Of a DNA stretch of 57,890 bases, positions 1-16,125 are shown one piece after another. The translations under genes and the position numbers were made by a program. The notes under the pieces were generated by a model. It saw only the letters and a list, made by a program, of their open reading frames with translations. It did not search any database and was not told where the DNA came from. The DNA comes from an uncultured Eisenbergiella sp. (GTDB lineage: Bacteria > Bacillota > Clostridia > Lachnospirales > Lachnospiraceae), in assembly GCA_947631815.1 (NCBI GenBank), contig CANRMT010000003.1, positions 1-57,890 of the forward strand, in the 5' to 3' direction. Each line of letters starts with the position of its first letter. Position 1 is the first letter of the stretch.

Positions 1-191
1 ATAAAAAAAGCAAGTAAAACCTTGCAAAATACGGAAAAAATTTTAGTTAGGATTAACTGACAAGTGGCAAACTCGGGGGATCCTCCGCCGCGCTCCGGCC
101 TGTACGTATAAGATACTCAAAGTGTATCATAAGGAAAAGGGAAGCACAAGGAATCTTTTGACAGGATTCCGGAGGATTTTTCCGCGGATCA
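1..191. other. Non-coding left edge
   Basis: No convincing gene is seen here. The stretch begins AT-rich, then contains a GC-rich segment and a run of purines. It ends just before the kinase promoter. It may hold the 3' end or terminator of a gene outside the window, but nothing in the sequence proves that. Confidence 0.4.
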
Positions 192-220
192 TTGAGTTAT
201 ACCCCTTCTTTTGATATAAT
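192..220 (+). promoter_or_regulatory. Promoter of the PfkB sugar kinase
   Basis: TTGAGT (192-197) and TATAAT (215-220) are separated by 17 bp, a good sigma-A type promoter about 130 bp before the kinase start. The leader between it and the gene holds two imperfect 21-bp direct repeats (about 246-266 and 309-330, each with CTTTTC.ATCCGCA.TGC) and a GC-rich hairpin near 265-292. These could be operator or attenuator structures; that is inference. Confidence 0.75.
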
Positions 221-351
221 AAAAGAAATGATAACGCCGTCGGCCGCACTTTTCGATCCGCACTGCGGTCCGGGAGGAGACCGCGGTCCGACACGAAGCT
301 ATCAACTGCCGCTTTTCAATCCGCATTGCACCAAAGACAGGGGGTCACACT

Positions 352-1440
352 ATGGAAAACCGCAATCCTTTGCTCCAACACGACAGCGATTCCGCCAGAT
401 TTCTGGCGATCGGAGAGATCATGCTCCGCCTGACGCCGCCGAACTACGAAAAGCTCCGGATGGCTAGCACCTTCGAAGCCAGTTACGGCGGCAGCGAGGC
501 CAATATCGCGCTGGCGCTCGCCAACCTGGGCGTGGACAGCACCTTCTTTTCCGTAGTGCCCAATAACAGCATCGGTAAAAGCGCGATCCGCATGCTGCGC
601 AGCAACGACGTGCACTGCACGCCCATGATCCTGAGCACGCCGGAAGAGACACCCTCCCACCGGCTCGGCACCTATTATCTGGAGACCGGTTACGGCATCC
701 GCGCCAGCAAAGTCATTTATGACCGCAAACACAGCGCCATCACAGAATACGATTTCAGCAAGGTGGATCTGAAGGCGCTGCTGGCCGAATACAACTGGGT
801 ACATTTAAGCGGCATCACGCCCGCCCTCAGCCTGAGCTGCGGCCAGTTCATTCTGGACTGCCTAAAAACGGCAAAGGAGCTGGGACTGACGGTGAGCTTC
901 GACGGCAACTTCCGCAGCGCTCTCTGGACCTGGGAAGAGGCCCGGGATTTCTGCACCCACTGCCTGCCCTACGTGGACGTGCTTCTGGGCATCGAGCCCT
1001 ACCATCTCTGGAAGGATGAAAGCGATCACAGCAAAGGGGACTGGAAGGACGGCGTTCCGCTGCAGCCTTCTTACGAACAGCAGGACGAGATCTTCCGCGC
1101 CTTTGTAGAGCGCTATCCGAATCTCAAATGTATCGCCCGTCATGTCCGCTATGCACACAGCGGCAGTGAAAACAGCCTGAAGGCCTTCATGTGGTTCGAG
1201 GGTCATACCTTTGAGAGCCGCCTCTTTACCTTCAATATTCTGGACCGCGTGGGCGGCGGCGACGCATTCGCGGCGGGACTGATCTACGCGATGATCCACC
1301 AATACCGCCCGATGGACATGATCAACTTTGCCGTGGCGAGCAGCGTCATCAAACACACCATCCACGGCGACGCCAATATCACCGATGATGCGGCCACCAT
1401 CCGCAACCTGATGAACATGAACTACGACATCAAGCGGTGA
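352..1440 (+). CDS. PfkB-family sugar kinase, 2-dehydro-3-deoxygluconate kinase-like
   Basis: This is a 362-aa cytoplasmic kinase of the ribokinase/PfkB family. It probably phosphorylates 2-keto-3-deoxygluconate or a related sugar acid with ATP, feeding the KDG branch of hexuronate breakdown. The N-terminal ASYGGSEANIALALANLG segment is the sugar-binding family signature. The C-terminal DRVGGGDAFAAGLIYAM holds the catalytic Asp and anion-hole glycines. Length suits KdgK-type kinases, which often exceed 310 aa. The ATG follows an AGGGGGT ribosome binding site. It is monocistronic and divergent from the tuf operon, so the substrate cannot be fixed from neighbours; fructokinase-like or other PfkB activity is possible. 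Confidence 0.85.
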   Translation: MENRNPLLQHDSDSARFLAIGEIMLRLTPPNYEKLRMASTFEASYGGSEANIALALANLGVDSTFFSVVPNNSIGKSAIRMLRSNDVHCTPMILSTPEETPSHRLGTYYLETGYGIRASKVIYDRKHSAITEYDFSKVDLKALLAEYNWVHLSGITPALSLSCGQFILDCLKTAKELGLTVSFDGNFRSALWTWEEARDFCTHCLPYVDVLLGIEPYHLWKDESDHSKGDWKDGVPLQPSYEQQDEIFRAFVERYPNLKCIARHVRYAHSGSENSLKAFMWFEGHTFESRLFTFNILDRVGGGDAFAAGLIYAMIHQYRPMDMINFAVASSVIKHTIHGDANITDDAATIRNLMNMNYDIKR

Positions 1441-1484
1441 GCGCCGTTCGGGGCAGTTCATAAAAGAAGATCTTTTTTATCAAG

Positions 1485-1517
1485 GGAGGATATCGCGGGT
1501 CCCGCGGTATCTTCCTC
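1485..1517 (+). terminator. Hairpin after the sugar kinase
   Basis: GAGGATATCGCGGG pairs with CCCGCGGTATCTTCCTC (one small bulge) 45 nt after the kinase stop. It is followed by a weakly T-rich stretch (TGTTTGTG). It is a probable intrinsic terminator, though the U tract is poor. The remaining bases up to 1690 show no gene. Confidence 0.5.
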
Positions 1518-1692
1518 TGTTTGTGCGTCCGGCGGCGCACAAAACCACGCCGCCAGACAAGAAGCTGGCAGCGTTATCATATCGGTAAGCGTAGGATTTG
1601 ATGTTTACTTTGTATGAGTTTCTGAATGCGGAAAGGGAGTGTCTCCCCTCCCCCCTCCCGCCGCCGGAGACGGAGCCGGAACGGGCCGCACG

Positions 1693-1726
1693 AAAAAAGG
1701 GCTCCCCGGTCTCCCGGGAAGCCCCA
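1693..1726 (-). terminator. Rho-independent terminator of the str operon (after tuf)
   Basis: Read on the minus strand, GGGGCTTCCCGG and CCGGGGAGCCC form a strong stem directly followed by TTTTTT, about 25 nt beyond the tuf stop. This is a textbook intrinsic terminator that ends the rpsL-rpsG-fusA-tuf transcription unit. Confidence 0.9.
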
Positions 1727-1748
1727 TGCGTTCTGGAACGGTCTGCTA

Positions 1749-2936
<1,188 letters not shown>

Positions 2937-2990
2937 TGTTGGTAATCCTCCTTAAACAAGAAAAATTGTTTTTTAAATCAGCTATTTATG

Positions 2991-3019
2991 ATTATATTCG
3001 ATAACAGCTGTATTTTCAA
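2991..3019 (-). promoter_or_regulatory. Internal promoter of tuf
   Basis: On the minus strand TTGAAA (3014-3019) and TATAAT (2991-2996) are 17 bp apart, about 55 bp upstream of tuf. Just before it lies a perfect 12-bp hairpin (TTTTGCCGGGAA, 3026-3056). That hairpin lacks a U tract but could still limit read-through from fusA. Together they would set a separate tuf level. Confidence 0.8.
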
Positions 3020-3141
3020 GTCCTATTTTGCCGGGAATATGCATTTCCCGGCAAAAATCGGATAAATCACGGCCGTTCGGCCCTGGGGCCGTCTTCCCGC
3101 GGTCCGCTCCGCCGGTGCGGAGGGATGCGCGTGCGCCGATA

Positions 3142-5259
3142 TCACTTGCTCTTGGTGTCGAGCACCTTCTCCTGTACGCTCTTCGGCACCTGTTCGTAGC
3201 GCTCGAAGAACATGGAGTAGTTGCCGCGGCCCTGCGTCTTGGAGCGCAGGTCGGTGGAATAGCCGAACATCTCAGCCAGCGGCACATAGGCCTTGACCAT
3301 CTTGCCTCCGCCGATATCTTCCATGCCCTCGATCCGTCCGCGGCGGGAATTGATGTCGCCGATGACGTCGCCCATGTATTCCTCGGGCATCGTCACCTCC
3401 ACCTTCATGATGGGCTCCAGCAGCACGGGATCGGCCTTCTTCATCGCATCCTTGAACGCCATGGAACCGGCGATATGGAACGCCATTTCGGAAGAGTCCA
3501 CTTCGTGATAGGAGCCATCGTACACGTTGGCGTGCACGCCCAGCACCGGGAACCCGCCCAAGATACCGGCCTTGGTCGCCTCTTCGATACCTTCCCCGAC
3601 CGCGGGGATGTATTCCTTCGGGATCGCACCGCCGACAACGGTGGATTCGAACTTGAAGGTCTCCTCACCGTTGGGATCCATGGGCTCGAACTTCACCTTG
3701 CAGTGCCCGTACTGGCCGCGGCCGCCGGACTGTCTCGCATACTTGCTGTCCACATCCACGGCCTTGGTGAAGGTCTCCTTGTAGGCCACCTGAGGGGCGC
3801 CCACATTGGCTTCTACTTTGAACTCGCGCAGCAGGCGGTCCACGATGATCTCCAGGTGCAGCTCGCCCATGCCCGCGATGATGGTCTGTCCGGTCTCCTG
3901 ATCCGTATGGGCCCTGAAGGTGGGATCCTCCTCCGCCAGCTTCGCAAGCGCGATGCCCATCTTATCCTGACCGGCCTTGGTCTTGGGCTCGATCGCCAGC
4001 TCGATGACAGGCTCCGGGAACTCCATGGATTCCAGGATCACCGGATGCTGCTCGTCGCAGATCGTGTCGCCCGTGGTGGTGAACTTGAAGCCGACCGCGG
4101 CCGCGATGTCGCCGGAGTAGACCTTTTCCAGCTCCATCCGCTTGTTGGCGTGCATCTGCAGGATGCGCCCCACGCGCTCTTTCTTGTCCTTCGTCGCGTT
4201 CAGCACGTAGGAACCGGAGTTCAGCGTGCCGGAATACACGCGGAAATACGCCAGCTTGCCGACGAAGGGATCCGCCATGATCTTGAAGGCCAGCGCGGAA
4301 AAAGGCTCCTCATCGGAAGAATGCCTCTCCACCTCGTTGCCGTCCAGATCGACGCCCTTGATCGAAGGGATGTCGGTAGGCGCCGGCATATAGTCGAGGA
4401 TCGCGTCCAGCAGCTTCTGTACGCCCTTGTTCCTGTAGGCGGAGCCGCAGCATACCGGGATCGCCGCACATTCGCAGGTCGCTTTCCGAAGGATCGCTTT
4501 CATCTCCTCCACGGAAGGCTCTTCCCCTTCCAGATAGCGCATCATCAGGTCGTCATCCAGCTCGCAGATCTTCTCGATCAGCTCGGTGCGGTACAGCTCC
4601 GCGTCGTCCTGCATATCCTCCGGCACGTCTGTTACGGAGATGTCTTCGCCCTTTTCATCGTTGTAAATGTAGGCCTTCATCTCGAACAGGTCCACGATCC
4701 CTTTGAAGGTCTCTTCCTTGCCGATGGGAAGCTGCAGGATGATCGCATTCTTTCCCAGCCTCGTCCGGATCTGATCCACGGCGCCGAAGAAATTGGCGCC
4801 CATGATGTCCATCTTGTTGATAAATGCCATACGGGGAACGTTATAGGTGTCAGCCTGACGCCATACGTTCTCAGACTGAGGTTCAACGCCGCCCTTCGCG
4901 CAGAAAACGCCCACCGCACCGTCCAGTACGCGCAGAGAGCGCTCCACCTCTACGGTGAAATCAACGTGTCCGGGCGTATCGATGATGTTGATACGGTGTT
5001 CCAGTGCGCCTGGCTGTTTTTTGGTAAATTCTTCGTGAGTCCAGTGACAGGTGGTAGCGGCGGAGGTGATGGTGATGCCTCTCTCCTGCTCCTGCTCCAT
5101 CCAGTCCATTGTCGCGGTACCCTCATGGGTGTCGCCGATCTTGTAGTTCACGCCGGTGTAGTAAAGAATACGCTCTGTCAGAGTGGTCTTGCCTGCGTCG
5201 ATGTGCGCCATGATGCCAATGTTCCTGGTCCTCTCCAACGGATAATCTCTTCCAGCCAA
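3142..5259 (-). CDS. fusA: Elongation factor G
   Basis: EF-G is the translocation GTPase, here 705 aa, which is normal length. Visible motifs are the P-loop AHIDAGKTT (residues 17-25), DTPGHVDF (switch II), and NKMD for guanine binding. Later come the domain IV segment and GRGQYG. The start ATG follows a GAGGAAATACTTTGG context with an acceptable ribosome binding site. It lies between rpsG and tuf in the usual str-operon order and is presumably transcribed from the rpsL promoter. Only one fusA-like gene is in the window, and nothing suggests a tetracycline-resistance (TetM-like) paralogue. Confidence 0.99.
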   Translation of the reverse strand: MAGRDYPLERTRNIGIMAHIDAGKTTLTERILYYTGVNYKIGDTHEGTATMDWMEQEQERGITITSAATTCHWTHEEFTKKQPGALEHRINIIDTPGHVDFTVEVERSLRVLDGAVGVFCAKGGVEPQSENVWRQADTYNVPRMAFINKMDIMGANFFGAVDQIRTRLGKNAIILQLPIGKEETFKGIVDLFEMKAYIYNDEKGEDISVTDVPEDMQDDAELYRTELIEKICELDDDLMMRYLEGEEPSVEEMKAILRKATCECAAIPVCCGSAYRNKGVQKLLDAILDYMPAPTDIPSIKGVDLDGNEVERHSSDEEPFSALAFKIMADPFVGKLAYFRVYSGTLNSGSYVLNATKDKKERVGRILQMHANKRMELEKVYSGDIAAAVGFKFTTTGDTICDEQHPVILESMEFPEPVIELAIEPKTKAGQDKMGIALAKLAEEDPTFRAHTDQETGQTIIAGMGELHLEIIVDRLLREFKVEANVGAPQVAYKETFTKAVDVDSKYARQSGGRGQYGHCKVKFEPMDPNGEETFKFESTVVGGAIPKEYIPAVGEGIEEATKAGILGGFPVLGVHANVYDGSYHEVDSSEMAFHIAGSMAFKDAMKKADPVLLEPIMKVEVTMPEEYMGDVIGDINSRRGRIEGMEDIGGGKMVKAYVPLAEMFGYSTDLRSKTQGRGNYSMFFERYEQVPKSVQEKVLDTKSK

Positions 5260-5328
5260 AGTATTTCCTCCTCAAATCGGGGTCCCGGACGGACCGGGCC
5301 CCGTCATGTCCGGCTGGCCTGCCGAACC

Positions 5329-5799
5329 TTAAAATCTGTAATGCGAGAACGCCTTGTTCGCCTCAGCCATCTTATGAACGTCTTCTTTTCTCTTCACGGA
5401 CGCGCCCGTGTTGTTGGCGGCATCCAGGATCTCATTCGCCAGCCGCTCTTCCATGGTCTTCTCGCCTCTCTTGCGGGAAAACATGGTCAGCCAGCGCAGG
5501 CCCAGCGCCTGGCGTCTGTCGGCCCTGACTTCGATCGGCACCTGATAGGTTGCGCCGCCGATCCTTCTCGCCTTGACCTCCAGAACAGGCATGATGTTGT
5601 TCATCGCTTCTTCGAATACTTCCAGCGCAGGCTTGCCGGCCTTCGCTTCCACTCTGGCGAACGCCCCGTACACGATCTTCTGCGCGACGCTCTTCTTGCC
5701 GTCCAGCATGATGGTGTTGATGAGCTTCGTCACCACCTTGTCGTTGTACAAAGGATCCGCCAATATCTCTCTTTTCTGAATATGTCCTCTACGTGGCAC
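5329..5799 (-). CDS. rpsG: 30S ribosomal protein S7
   Basis: S7 nucleates assembly of the 16S rRNA 3' domain. The real start is the GTG at 5799: the conserved N-terminus [20 protein letters not shown] begins there and a GGAGG site lies just upstream, giving 156 aa, the normal size. The longer 165-aa open frame in the track begins inside the ribosome binding region. It is second in the str operon, between rpsL and fusA, in the order conserved across Firmicutes. Confidence 0.98.
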   Translation of the reverse strand: MPRRGHIQKREILADPLYNDKVVTKLINTIMLDGKKSVAQKIVYGAFARVEAKAGKPALEVFEEAMNNIMPVLEVKARRIGGATYQVPIEVRADRRQALGLRWLTMFSRKRGEKTMEERLANEILDAANNTGASVKRKEDVHKMAEANKAFSHYRF

Positions 5800-5971
5800 G
5801 GTTCTTCCCTCCTTAATCATCCACAATTAATTCAAAGGTACTCACATGTGCAGCTAATGTGTTCGTGCGGTCTATCTGTCCGCCTGCGGCGAACTGCGGG
5901 CCTTCGCCCGCCACAGAATCCCAACACTGAAATTAGTTTACGTTTGTGGTACTGCTTGCGGTATCAGCCGG

Positions 5972-6394
5972 TCATTTCTTGCCGGCCTTCGGCCTCTTGG
6001 CGCCGTACTTGGATCTGGCCTGGCGTCTGTTCGCCACGCCCGCGGTATCGAGTGTGCCTCTGATGATGTGGTATCTCGTACCGGGGAGATCCTTAACACG
6101 GCCGCCTCTGATCAGCACTACGGAGTGCTCCTGCAGATTGTGGCCTTCGCCGGGAATGTAGCTCGTCACTTCGATCCCGTTGGAAAGGCGTACTCTGGCG
6201 ATCTTTCTGAGGGCGGAGTTAGGCTTCTTGGGAGTCGTCGTCTTCACAGCCGTGCACACGCCTCTCTTCTGCGGAGAGGAAGCATCCGTCGCCTTCTTGT
6301 GAAGGGAGTTGTAGCCTCTCTGAAGAGCGGGCGCCGTGGACTTCTTCTCAGAGGTCTGACGTCCTTTTCTGACTAACTGGTTAAATGTTGGCAT
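5972..6394 (-). CDS. rpsL: 30S ribosomal protein S12
   Basis: S12 lies at the decoding centre. The 140-aa product carries the family core [30 protein letters not shown] and the loop around [13 protein letters not shown]. The lysine in TPKKPNSA, changed in many streptomycin-resistant strains, is present as wild type. The ATG follows AGGAGGTGAAACAGA. It is the first gene of the str operon, about 220 nt after a consensus promoter. Confidence 0.98.
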   Translation of the reverse strand: MPTFNQLVRKGRQTSEKKSTAPALQRGYNSLHKKATDASSPQKRGVCTAVKTTTPKKPNSALRKIARVRLSNGIEVTSYIPGEGHNLQEHSVVLIRGGRVKDLPGTRYHIIRGTLDTAGVANRRQARSKYGAKRPKAGKK

Positions 6395-6610
6395 TCTGTT
6401 TCACCTCCTGCGTTTTTTCCTTATTTTAGTGTGGACGGAAACGTCCCGCTTATGCATCCGGCTTCCCCGGATCCCGTCACGGACGGCCGACGCCGCGGCG
6501 CAAATACGGCTTCGGCCGCATCCGGCGGACTCCTTCGAATCTGTGCGGTACGCGCCGCCTTGCCGCGGCAAGCACGCACAAAAGAAAGGCATCCGGATGC
6601 ATGCTATACC

Positions 6611-6639
6611 AGTATACGTGCAACCGGGTGCCTTGTCAA
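6611..6639 (-). promoter_or_regulatory. Promoter of the str operon (rpsL-rpsG-fusA-tuf)
   Basis: On the minus strand TTGACA (6634-6639) is a perfect -35 box, 17 bp from TATACT (6611-6616). It lies between rpoC and rpsL. The rest of this 346-bp gap (6395-6740) holds no gene. No clear U-tailed terminator for rpoBC is visible, so read-through from rpoC is possible. The rpsL leader would be about 210 nt long and GC-rich. Confidence 0.88.
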
Positions 6640-6740
6640 GCCTTTTTTCAGTTTTTTATCGGATGCGGTGTAGCGCAGCGCGGGCCGGGGCGCTCACCCG
6701 GCGGGTCCATCCGCCGCCGTGTGCGGGCTCTCCGTCCGGC

Positions 6741-10646
<3,906 letters not shown>

Positions 10647-10708
10647 TTTGGCACTCCTTTTCATTGATCGGCCGGCAGCGCAGCAGCGCCGTCCCGGCCG
10701 TTGATGGC

Positions 10709-13700
10709 TCACATATCGTCAAAAGAACTCTCGAACTCCAGATCGGACTCGTCAAAATCAGGCTCTTCCTCTTCGTCCTCCGCGGATACCAGCTCCTCGC
10801 TGTCCGCGTCGAACTCCTGCTTCTGATAGCCCATCCGGCCCAGATTCTCTTCGTCGTTATAGTTGTAGCCTTTGGAATCCCCTTCCAGATCGTAGCGGTA
10901 ATCGACATCCCCGTAGTCCACGGACTCCATGATCTCCACTTCCGTGTTGTCGTCCCGCAGCACTCTGACGTCCAGTCCAAGGGACTGCAGCTCCTTCAGG
11001 AGCACCTTGAAGGACTCCGGAATGCCGGGCTCCGGAATGTTGTCGCCCTTGATGATCGCCTCGTAGGTCTTCACACGGCCCACCACATCGTCGGACTTCA
11101 CGGTCAGGATCTCCTGCAGCGTGTAGGACGCACCGTAGGCTTCCAGCGCCCACACCTCCATCTCGCCGAACCGCTGTCCGCCGAACTGCGCCTTGCCGCC
11201 CAGGGGCTGCTGCGTCACCAGGGAGTAAGGGCCGGTGGAGCGGGCATGGATCTTGTCGTCCACCAGATGGTGCAGCTTCAGGTAGTGCATATGACCGATG
11301 GTCACGGCGCCGTCGAAATATTCGCCGGTCCTGCCGTCGCGCAGCCGCACCTTGCCGTCGCGGGAGATCGGGACGCCCTTCCAGACTTCCCTGTGGTCCC
11401 TGTTCTCATACAGGTAATCCATCACCTCCGGAAGCAGCTCCTCTTCGTGCTTCGCCTTGAATTCGTCCCATTCGAGGTTCACATAGTCGTTGGCCAGCTC
11501 CAGGGTATCCTGGATGTCCTTCTCGTTGGCACCGTTGAAGATCGGCGTCGCCACGTTGAAGCCCAGAGCCTTCGCCGCCAGGGAAAGGTGGATCTCCAGC
11601 ACCTGCCCGATGTTCATACGGGAAGGCACGCCCAGCGGATTCAGCACGATGTCCAGGGGGCGTCCGTTGGGCAGATACGGCATATCCTCCACGGGGAGCA
11701 CGCGGGAAACCACGCCCTTGTTGCCGTGGCGTCCGGCCATCTTGTCGCCCACGGAGATCTTTCTCTTCTGTGCGATATAGATGCGCACCGCCTGATTGAC
11801 GCCGGGAGAAAGCTCGTCGCCGTTCTCCCTGGTGAACACCTTGGCGTCCACCACAATGCCGTACTCGCCGTGCGGCACCTTCAGGGAGGTGTCGCGGACT
11901 TCACGGGCCTTCTCACCGAAGATCGCGCGCAGCAGGCGCTCCTCGGCGGTCAGCTCCGTCTCGCCCTTGGGCGTCACCTTGCCGACCAGGATATCTCCGG
12001 CACGGACCTCGGCGCCCACGCGGATGATGCCGCGGTCGTCCAGATCCTTCAGCGCGTCGTCGCCCACGCCGGGCACGTCCCGGGTGATCTCCTCGGGCCC
12101 GAGCTTGGTATCGCGCGCCTCCGCCTCATATTCTTCGATGTGGACGGACGTGTAGACATCGTCCATCACGAGCCGCTCGCTCAGAAGAACGGCGTCCTCG
12201 TAGTTGTAGCCTTCCCAGGTCATGAAGCCGATCAGCGGGTTCTTGCCCAGGGCGAGCTCGCCGTCCGCGGTGGAGGGGCCGTCCGCGATGACCTGTCCCG
12301 CCTCCACGCGGTTCCCTTTAAATACGATGGGGCGCTGGTTGTAGCAGTTGGACTGGTTGCTCCTGGCGAACTTGGAGAGGTGGTATTCCATCTTCTCCCC
12401 ATCGTCGCAGGTGATGCGGATGATCCTGGAGGAAACGTAGTCCACCACGCCGGACTTCTTCGCCACGACGCAGACGCCGGAGTCCACGGCGGCCTTCACC
12501 TCCATGCCGGTGCCCACCACGGGGGCCTCCGTCGTCAGGAGCGGCACCGCCTGACGCTGCATGTTGGAGCCCATCAGCGCGCGGTTCGCATCGTCGTTCT
12601 GGAGGAACGGGATCAGCGCGGTCGCCACGGAGAATACCATCTGCGGGGAAACGTCCATATAGTCGAACATCGCCCGGGGATACTCGGAGGTCTCGTCCCG
12701 GTAGCGGCCCGCCACGTTGGGACGCACGAAATGCCCTTCGGCATCCAGCTCCTCGTTGGCCTGCGCCACATGATAATTGTCCTCTTCGTCCGCCGTCATG
12801 TAGACCACCTCGTTGGTCACGCGGGGGTTCATGGGGTCGGATTTGTCTATCTTGCGGTACGGCGCCTCCACGAAGCCGTACTCGTTGATCTTGGCATAGC
12901 TGGCCAGCGAATTGATCAGGCCGATGTTGGGACCTTCAGGCGTCTCGATGGGGCACATCCTCCCGTAGTGGGAGTAATGCACGTCACGCACCTCGAAACC
13001 GGCGCGGTCACGGGACAGGCCGCCGGGCCCCAGGGCGGAAAGACGGCGCTTGTGGGTCAACTCGCCCAGCGGATTGTTCTGATCCATGAACTGAGACAGC
13101 TGGGAGGAGCCGAAGAACTCCTTCACAGCGGACTGCACCGGCTTGATGTTGATCAGCACCTGGGGAGTGATCTCCTCCGCGTCATGGGTCGTCATGCGCT
13201 CGCGCACCACGCGCTCCAGACGGGAAAGGCCGATCCGGTACTGGTTCTGCAAAAGCTCGCCCACCGCGCGGATGCGGCGGTTGCCCAGATGGTCGATATC
13301 GTCGTCGCTGCCGATCCCGTATTCCAGGTGAATGTTGTAGTTGATGGAAGCGATGATGTCTTCCTTCGTGATGTGCTTCGGGATCAGCTCATGCACGTTC
13401 CGGTGAATGGCCTCCGCCAGCGCCTCCGGATCGGACGAATACTGCTCCAGGATCTCGGCCAGCACCGGGTAATACACCAGCTCCGTGATGCCCAGTTCTC
13501 TGGGATTGCAGTCCACGAAGTGCGTCAGGTCCACCATCATGCTGGAGAGGACCTTGACCTTCTTCTCCTCCGTCTGGATATAGACGTAGGGGATGGCGCT
13601 GTTCTGGATCTCGTCGGCCATCTCGCGGGTCAGCTTCGTCCCGGCGGCCGCCAGGATCTCTCCCGTCGTCAGGTCCACGACGTCCTCCGCCAGCACATGT

Positions 13701-14578
13701 CCGGCGATCCGGTTGCGGAACATCAGCTTCTTGTTGAACTTATATCTGCCGACCTTGGCCAGGTCATACCGCCTGGGGTCGAAAAACATGGCGTTGATCA
13801 GGCTCTCGGCGCTCTCCACGCTCAGCGGCTCGCCGGGGCGGATCTTCTTGTACAGCTCCAGCAGGCCCTCCTGATAGTTCTCAGCGGTATCCTTGGTGAA
13901 GCTGGCCTCGATCTTGGGCTCGTCGCCGAACAGCTCGCGGATCTCGTCGTTGGTCCCCACGCCCAGCGCGCGCAGCAGGACCGTGATCGGCACCTTCCTC
14001 GTGCGGTCCACGCGGACGTAGAAAATGTCGTTGGAATCCGTCTCGTACTCCAGCCATGCGCCCCTGTTGGGGATGACGGTGCAGGAGAACAGGCGCTTGC
14101 CGATCTTATCGTGGCCGATTCCGTAATAGATGCCGGGGGAACGCACTAGCTGGCTGACGATGACACGCTCTGCGCCGTTGATCACGAAGGTGCCCGTCTC
14201 CGTCATCAGAGGCAGGTCGCCCATGAAGATCTCGTGCTCGTTGATCTCTTCTTTTTCCTTATTATAAAGGCGTACCTTTACCTTTAGGGGGGCGGCGTAT
14301 GTGGCGTCTCTCTCCTTGCACTTCTCAATAGAATACTTCACGTCGTCTTCGCACAGCTCAAAGTCCACAAACTCCAGGCTCAGATGGCCGCTGTAATCGG
14401 AGATCGGAGAAATATCGTCAAATACCTCTCTGAGGCCCTCGGTGAGGAACCACCTGTAGGAGTTCTTCTGAACTTCGATCAGGTTGGGCATTTCCAATAC
14501 TTCTTTCCGCCGCGCGTAACTCATACGTATGTTCTTGCCAACGGCAATGGGACGTATTCTGTTTTTTTCCATCGACAT
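10709..14578 (-). CDS. rpoB: RNA polymerase beta subunit
   Basis: This is the beta subunit of RNA polymerase, 1289 aa. It forms the catalytic cleft and rifampicin pocket with beta'. Conserved stretches include [29 protein letters not shown] in the rifampicin-resistance region, which looks wild type, then [17 protein letters not shown] and the C-terminal [11 protein letters not shown] and [24 protein letters not shown]. It ends in an acidic tail ([19 protein letters not shown]). It has its own consensus promoter after the rplL terminator and is followed by rpoC. Confidence 0.99.
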   Translation of the reverse strand: MSMEKNRIRPIAVGKNIRMSYARRKEVLEMPNLIEVQKNSYRWFLTEGLREVFDDISPISDYSGHLSLEFVDFELCEDDVKYSIEKCKERDATYAAPLKVKVRLYNKEKEEINEHEIFMGDLPLMTETGTFVINGAERVIVSQLVRSPGIYYGIGHDKIGKRLFSCTVIPNRGAWLEYETDSNDIFYVRVDRTRKVPITVLLRALGVGTNDEIRELFGDEPKIEASFTKDTAENYQEGLLELYKKIRPGEPLSVESAESLINAMFFDPRRYDLAKVGRYKFNKKLMFRNRIAGHVLAEDVVDLTTGEILAAAGTKLTREMADEIQNSAIPYVYIQTEEKKVKVLSSMMVDLTHFVDCNPRELGITELVYYPVLAEILEQYSSDPEALAEAIHRNVHELIPKHITKEDIIASINYNIHLEYGIGSDDDIDHLGNRRIRAVGELLQNQYRIGLSRLERVVRERMTTHDAEEITPQVLINIKPVQSAVKEFFGSSQLSQFMDQNNPLGELTHKRRLSALGPGGLSRDRAGFEVRDVHYSHYGRMCPIETPEGPNIGLINSLASYAKINEYGFVEAPYRKIDKSDPMNPRVTNEVVYMTADEEDNYHVAQANEELDAEGHFVRPNVAGRYRDETSEYPRAMFDYMDVSPQMVFSVATALIPFLQNDDANRALMGSNMQRQAVPLLTTEAPVVGTGMEVKAAVDSGVCVVAKKSGVVDYVSSRIIRITCDDGEKMEYHLSKFARSNQSNCYNQRPIVFKGNRVEAGQVIADGPSTADGELALGKNPLIGFMTWEGYNYEDAVLLSERLVMDDVYTSVHIEEYEAEARDTKLGPEEITRDVPGVGDDALKDLDDRGIIRVGAEVRAGDILVGKVTPKGETELTAEERLLRAIFGEKAREVRDTSLKVPHGEYGIVVDAKVFTRENGDELSPGVNQAVRIYIAQKRKISVGDKMAGRHGNKGVVSRVLPVEDMPYLPNGRPLDIVLNPLGVPSRMNIGQVLEIHLSLAAKALGFNVATPIFNGANEKDIQDTLELANDYVNLEWDEFKAKHEEELLPEVMDYLYENRDHREVWKGVPISRDGKVRLRDGRTGEYFDGAVTIGHMHYLKLHHLVDDKIHARSTGPYSLVTQQPLGGKAQFGGQRFGEMEVWALEAYGASYTLQEILTVKSDDVVGRVKTYEAIIKGDNIPEPGIPESFKVLLKELQSLGLDVRVLRDDNTEVEIMESVDYGDVDYRYDLEGDSKGYNYNDEENLGRMGYQKQEFDADSEELVSAEDEEEEPDFDESDLEFESSFDDM

Positions 14579-14665
14579 TTCACCCCGTTCTTATTATTCT
14601 CAGCCAACAAATGTTCGGAATTACACACAAAAAATAGCGCACTCCAACACAGTAATGCAATCTAC

Positions 14666-14694
14666 AATATAACACACCCGCAACAGCAAGTCAA
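14666..14694 (-). promoter_or_regulatory. Promoter of rpoBC
   Basis: On the minus strand TTGACT (14689-14694) and TATATT (14666-14671) are 17 bp apart. They lie immediately downstream of the rplL terminator and about 90 bp before rpoB. rpoBC therefore appears to be initiated independently of rplJL. Confidence 0.85.
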
Positions 14695-14718
14695 CAAAAA
14701 AATTGTTAATTTTTATGG

Positions 14719-14750
14719 CAAAAAAAGAGCGCCCGCATATGCGGACGCTC
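14719..14750 (-). terminator. Terminator after rplL
   Basis: GAGCGTCCGCAT pairs with ATGCGGGCGCTC on the minus strand and is followed by TTTTTTT. This strong intrinsic terminator, about 65 nt after rplL, separates rplJL from rpoBC. It may act as the attenuator that lowers polymerase-subunit expression relative to L7/L12. Confidence 0.9.
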
Positions 14751-14813
14751 CCGGTCTCTCTTCCCATATCCCGCGCGGCGCAGGCCGCGGCGGCAAAAGC
14801 GCGAGAATCTTCC

Positions 14814-15185
14814 TTATTTAAGGGTGACCTTGGCGCCTTCGGCTTCGAGCTTCTTCTTGATCTCTTCCGCCTCGTCCTTGGAAACGGCTTCCTTCACGTT
14901 CTTAGGAGCGTTGTCAACGACATCCTTCGCTTCCTTCAGACCAAGGCCGGTCACCTCACGGACAACCTTGATGACCTTAACCTTGTTGGGGCCGATCTCG
15001 GTCAGCTCAACGTTGAACTCGGTCTTCTCTTCCACTTCCTCAGCGGGGCCTGCAGCGGCGACAACAACGCCTGCAGCGGCGGACACGCCGAACGCTTCCT
15101 CACAAGCCTTGACCAGATCGTTCAGCTCCAGTACGCTCATCTCTTTGATCGCATCGATAAATTCCTGAGTTGTAAGCTTAGCCAT
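14814..15185 (-). CDS. rplL: 50S ribosomal protein L7/L12
   Basis: L7/L12 forms the mobile ribosomal stalk that recruits translation GTPases. The start is the ATG of [16 protein letters not shown], which follows a GGAGG-type site; the 15 extra residues in the track are leader. The product is 123 aa: an N-terminal dimerisation helix, an Ala/Gly/Val hinge ([16 protein letters not shown]), then the C-terminal domain with [18 protein letters not shown]. It lies downstream of rplJ as usual and is followed by a strong terminator. Confidence 0.98.
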   Translation of the reverse strand: MAKLTTQEFIDAIKEMSVLELNDLVKACEEAFGVSAAAGVVVAAAGPAEEVEEKTEFNVELTEIGPNKVKVIKVVREVTGLGLKEAKDVVDNAPKNVKEAVSKDEAEEIKKKLEAEGAKVTLK

Positions 15186-15300
15186 TTTTATTTTACCTCC
15201 GTTTGATTGTAAAATGGTGTTCTGCCGCATCCGTGCGGCACTTGGATCCTCACGGAGAACTCCCGCGGGGCGCGGGTCCCGTGATGCTTCGGCGGTCTGC

Positions 15301-15819
15301 TTATTCCGCCGGTGCGGCTTCCGCGGGAGCCGCTTCGGAATCCTTCTCCGCGATCTGCTTCAGAACGCGGGCCAGATTCGCGATCGGGGACTGCATGCTG
15401 CCCAGCAGTCTGGAGATCAGTGCTTCCCTTCCCGGGATCTTCGCGATCTCCATGATGCCCGCCGCGTCGTAGACAGTGCCTTCTACCACGCCGCCCTTGA
15501 CCTCCAGCTTGTCAGCGGTCTTGGCGAAATCCGCTATCTCCCTGGCCGGTGCGGTGGCATCGGTCTTGGAAATGGCGACTGCGGAAGGGCCGTTCAGGTA
15601 GGGGACCAGCCTTTCAAAGTCCGTACCCTTGAACGCGAGATGCATCATCGTGTTCTTGTACACTTTGTAGGTGACCCCGGCTTCACGCAGCTTCTTGCGA
15701 AGCGCGGTATCCTGCTCAACGGTCAGACCGCGATAGTCCACCAGGACAACGGACTGGGCATCCTTGACCGCCTCCGAGATCTCGGCGACGACAGGCTGTT
15801 TGAGCTCAACTTTTGCCAT
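15301..15819 (-). CDS. rplJ: 50S ribosomal protein L10
   Basis: L10 anchors the L7/L12 stalk. The 172-aa product begins [36 protein letters not shown], the family N-terminus. It ends in an Ala/Glu-rich tail ([15 protein letters not shown]). It is expressed with rplL. An L10-leader RNA with a terminator-like stem lies directly upstream, where the L10-L12 complex is known to bind in other bacteria to repress its own synthesis. Confidence 0.98.
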   Translation of the reverse strand: MAKVELKQPVVAEISEAVKDAQSVVLVDYRGLTVEQDTALRKKLREAGVTYKVYKNTMMHLAFKGTDFERLVPYLNGPSAVAISKTDATAPAREIADFAKTADKLEVKGGVVEGTVYDAAGIMEIAKIPGREALISRLLGSMQSPIANLARVLKQIAEKDSEAAPAEAAPAE

Positions 15820-15960
15820 TTTTGTACCTCCTTACAGATTGCTTTGCCGCACGGCGGGAACCCCGCCGCGGGGAATAAAAGAGGGTTCTTCAACGGACTT
15901 GCCGGACGTCCCGGGCGGAACGCCCTTCTGTGGCCGCGCGCCCGCGGGGCCGCCGCCATG

Positions 15961-16096
15961 CGTCAAAAAACCTCTCCGCACAAAGACAGAGAGGTTCTAA
16001 GTCGTTTCCTAAACTCTTCATTCCTCGGCAGGCGCTTCTTCTTACACCGGTTAGCCGGTACCTGCTGTCTTCGGCACGGTCTCTTCGACCTTCCTA
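15961..16096 (-). ncRNA. Ribosomal protein L10 leader (autoregulatory mRNA structure)
   Basis: The minus-strand transcript carries the recognisable L10-leader layout. It has paired segments around GACAGCAGGTACCGGC and GCGCCTGCCGAGGA, then TTTAGGAAACGACTTAGA. It ends in a terminator stem, CCTCTCTGTC/GGAGAGG followed by TTTTTT (15965-15996). In this known family, L10(L12)4 binding favours the terminator and represses rplJL. The remaining 140 nt to rplJ show only the Shine-Dalgarno region. Confidence 0.88.
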
Positions 16097-16125
16097 ACCA
16101 TACCACAACCGCCGGGCGGCGTCAA
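16097..16125 (-). promoter_or_regulatory. Promoter of the L10 leader and rplJL
   Basis: On the minus strand TTGACG (16120-16125) and TATGGT (16097-16102) are 17 bp apart. The -35 box overlaps the stop codon of the capA-like gene, so that gene's last codons double as promoter DNA. Confidence 0.78.

Noticed and set aside
3028-6063. 1011-aa plus-strand frame over fusA/rpsG
   Set aside because: It is antisense to EF-G and S7, has no recognisable domain or ribosome binding site, and arises from the high GC content.
10664-14149. 1161-aa plus-strand frame over rpoB
   Set aside because: It is a shadow of rpoB with no own start signal or family motif.
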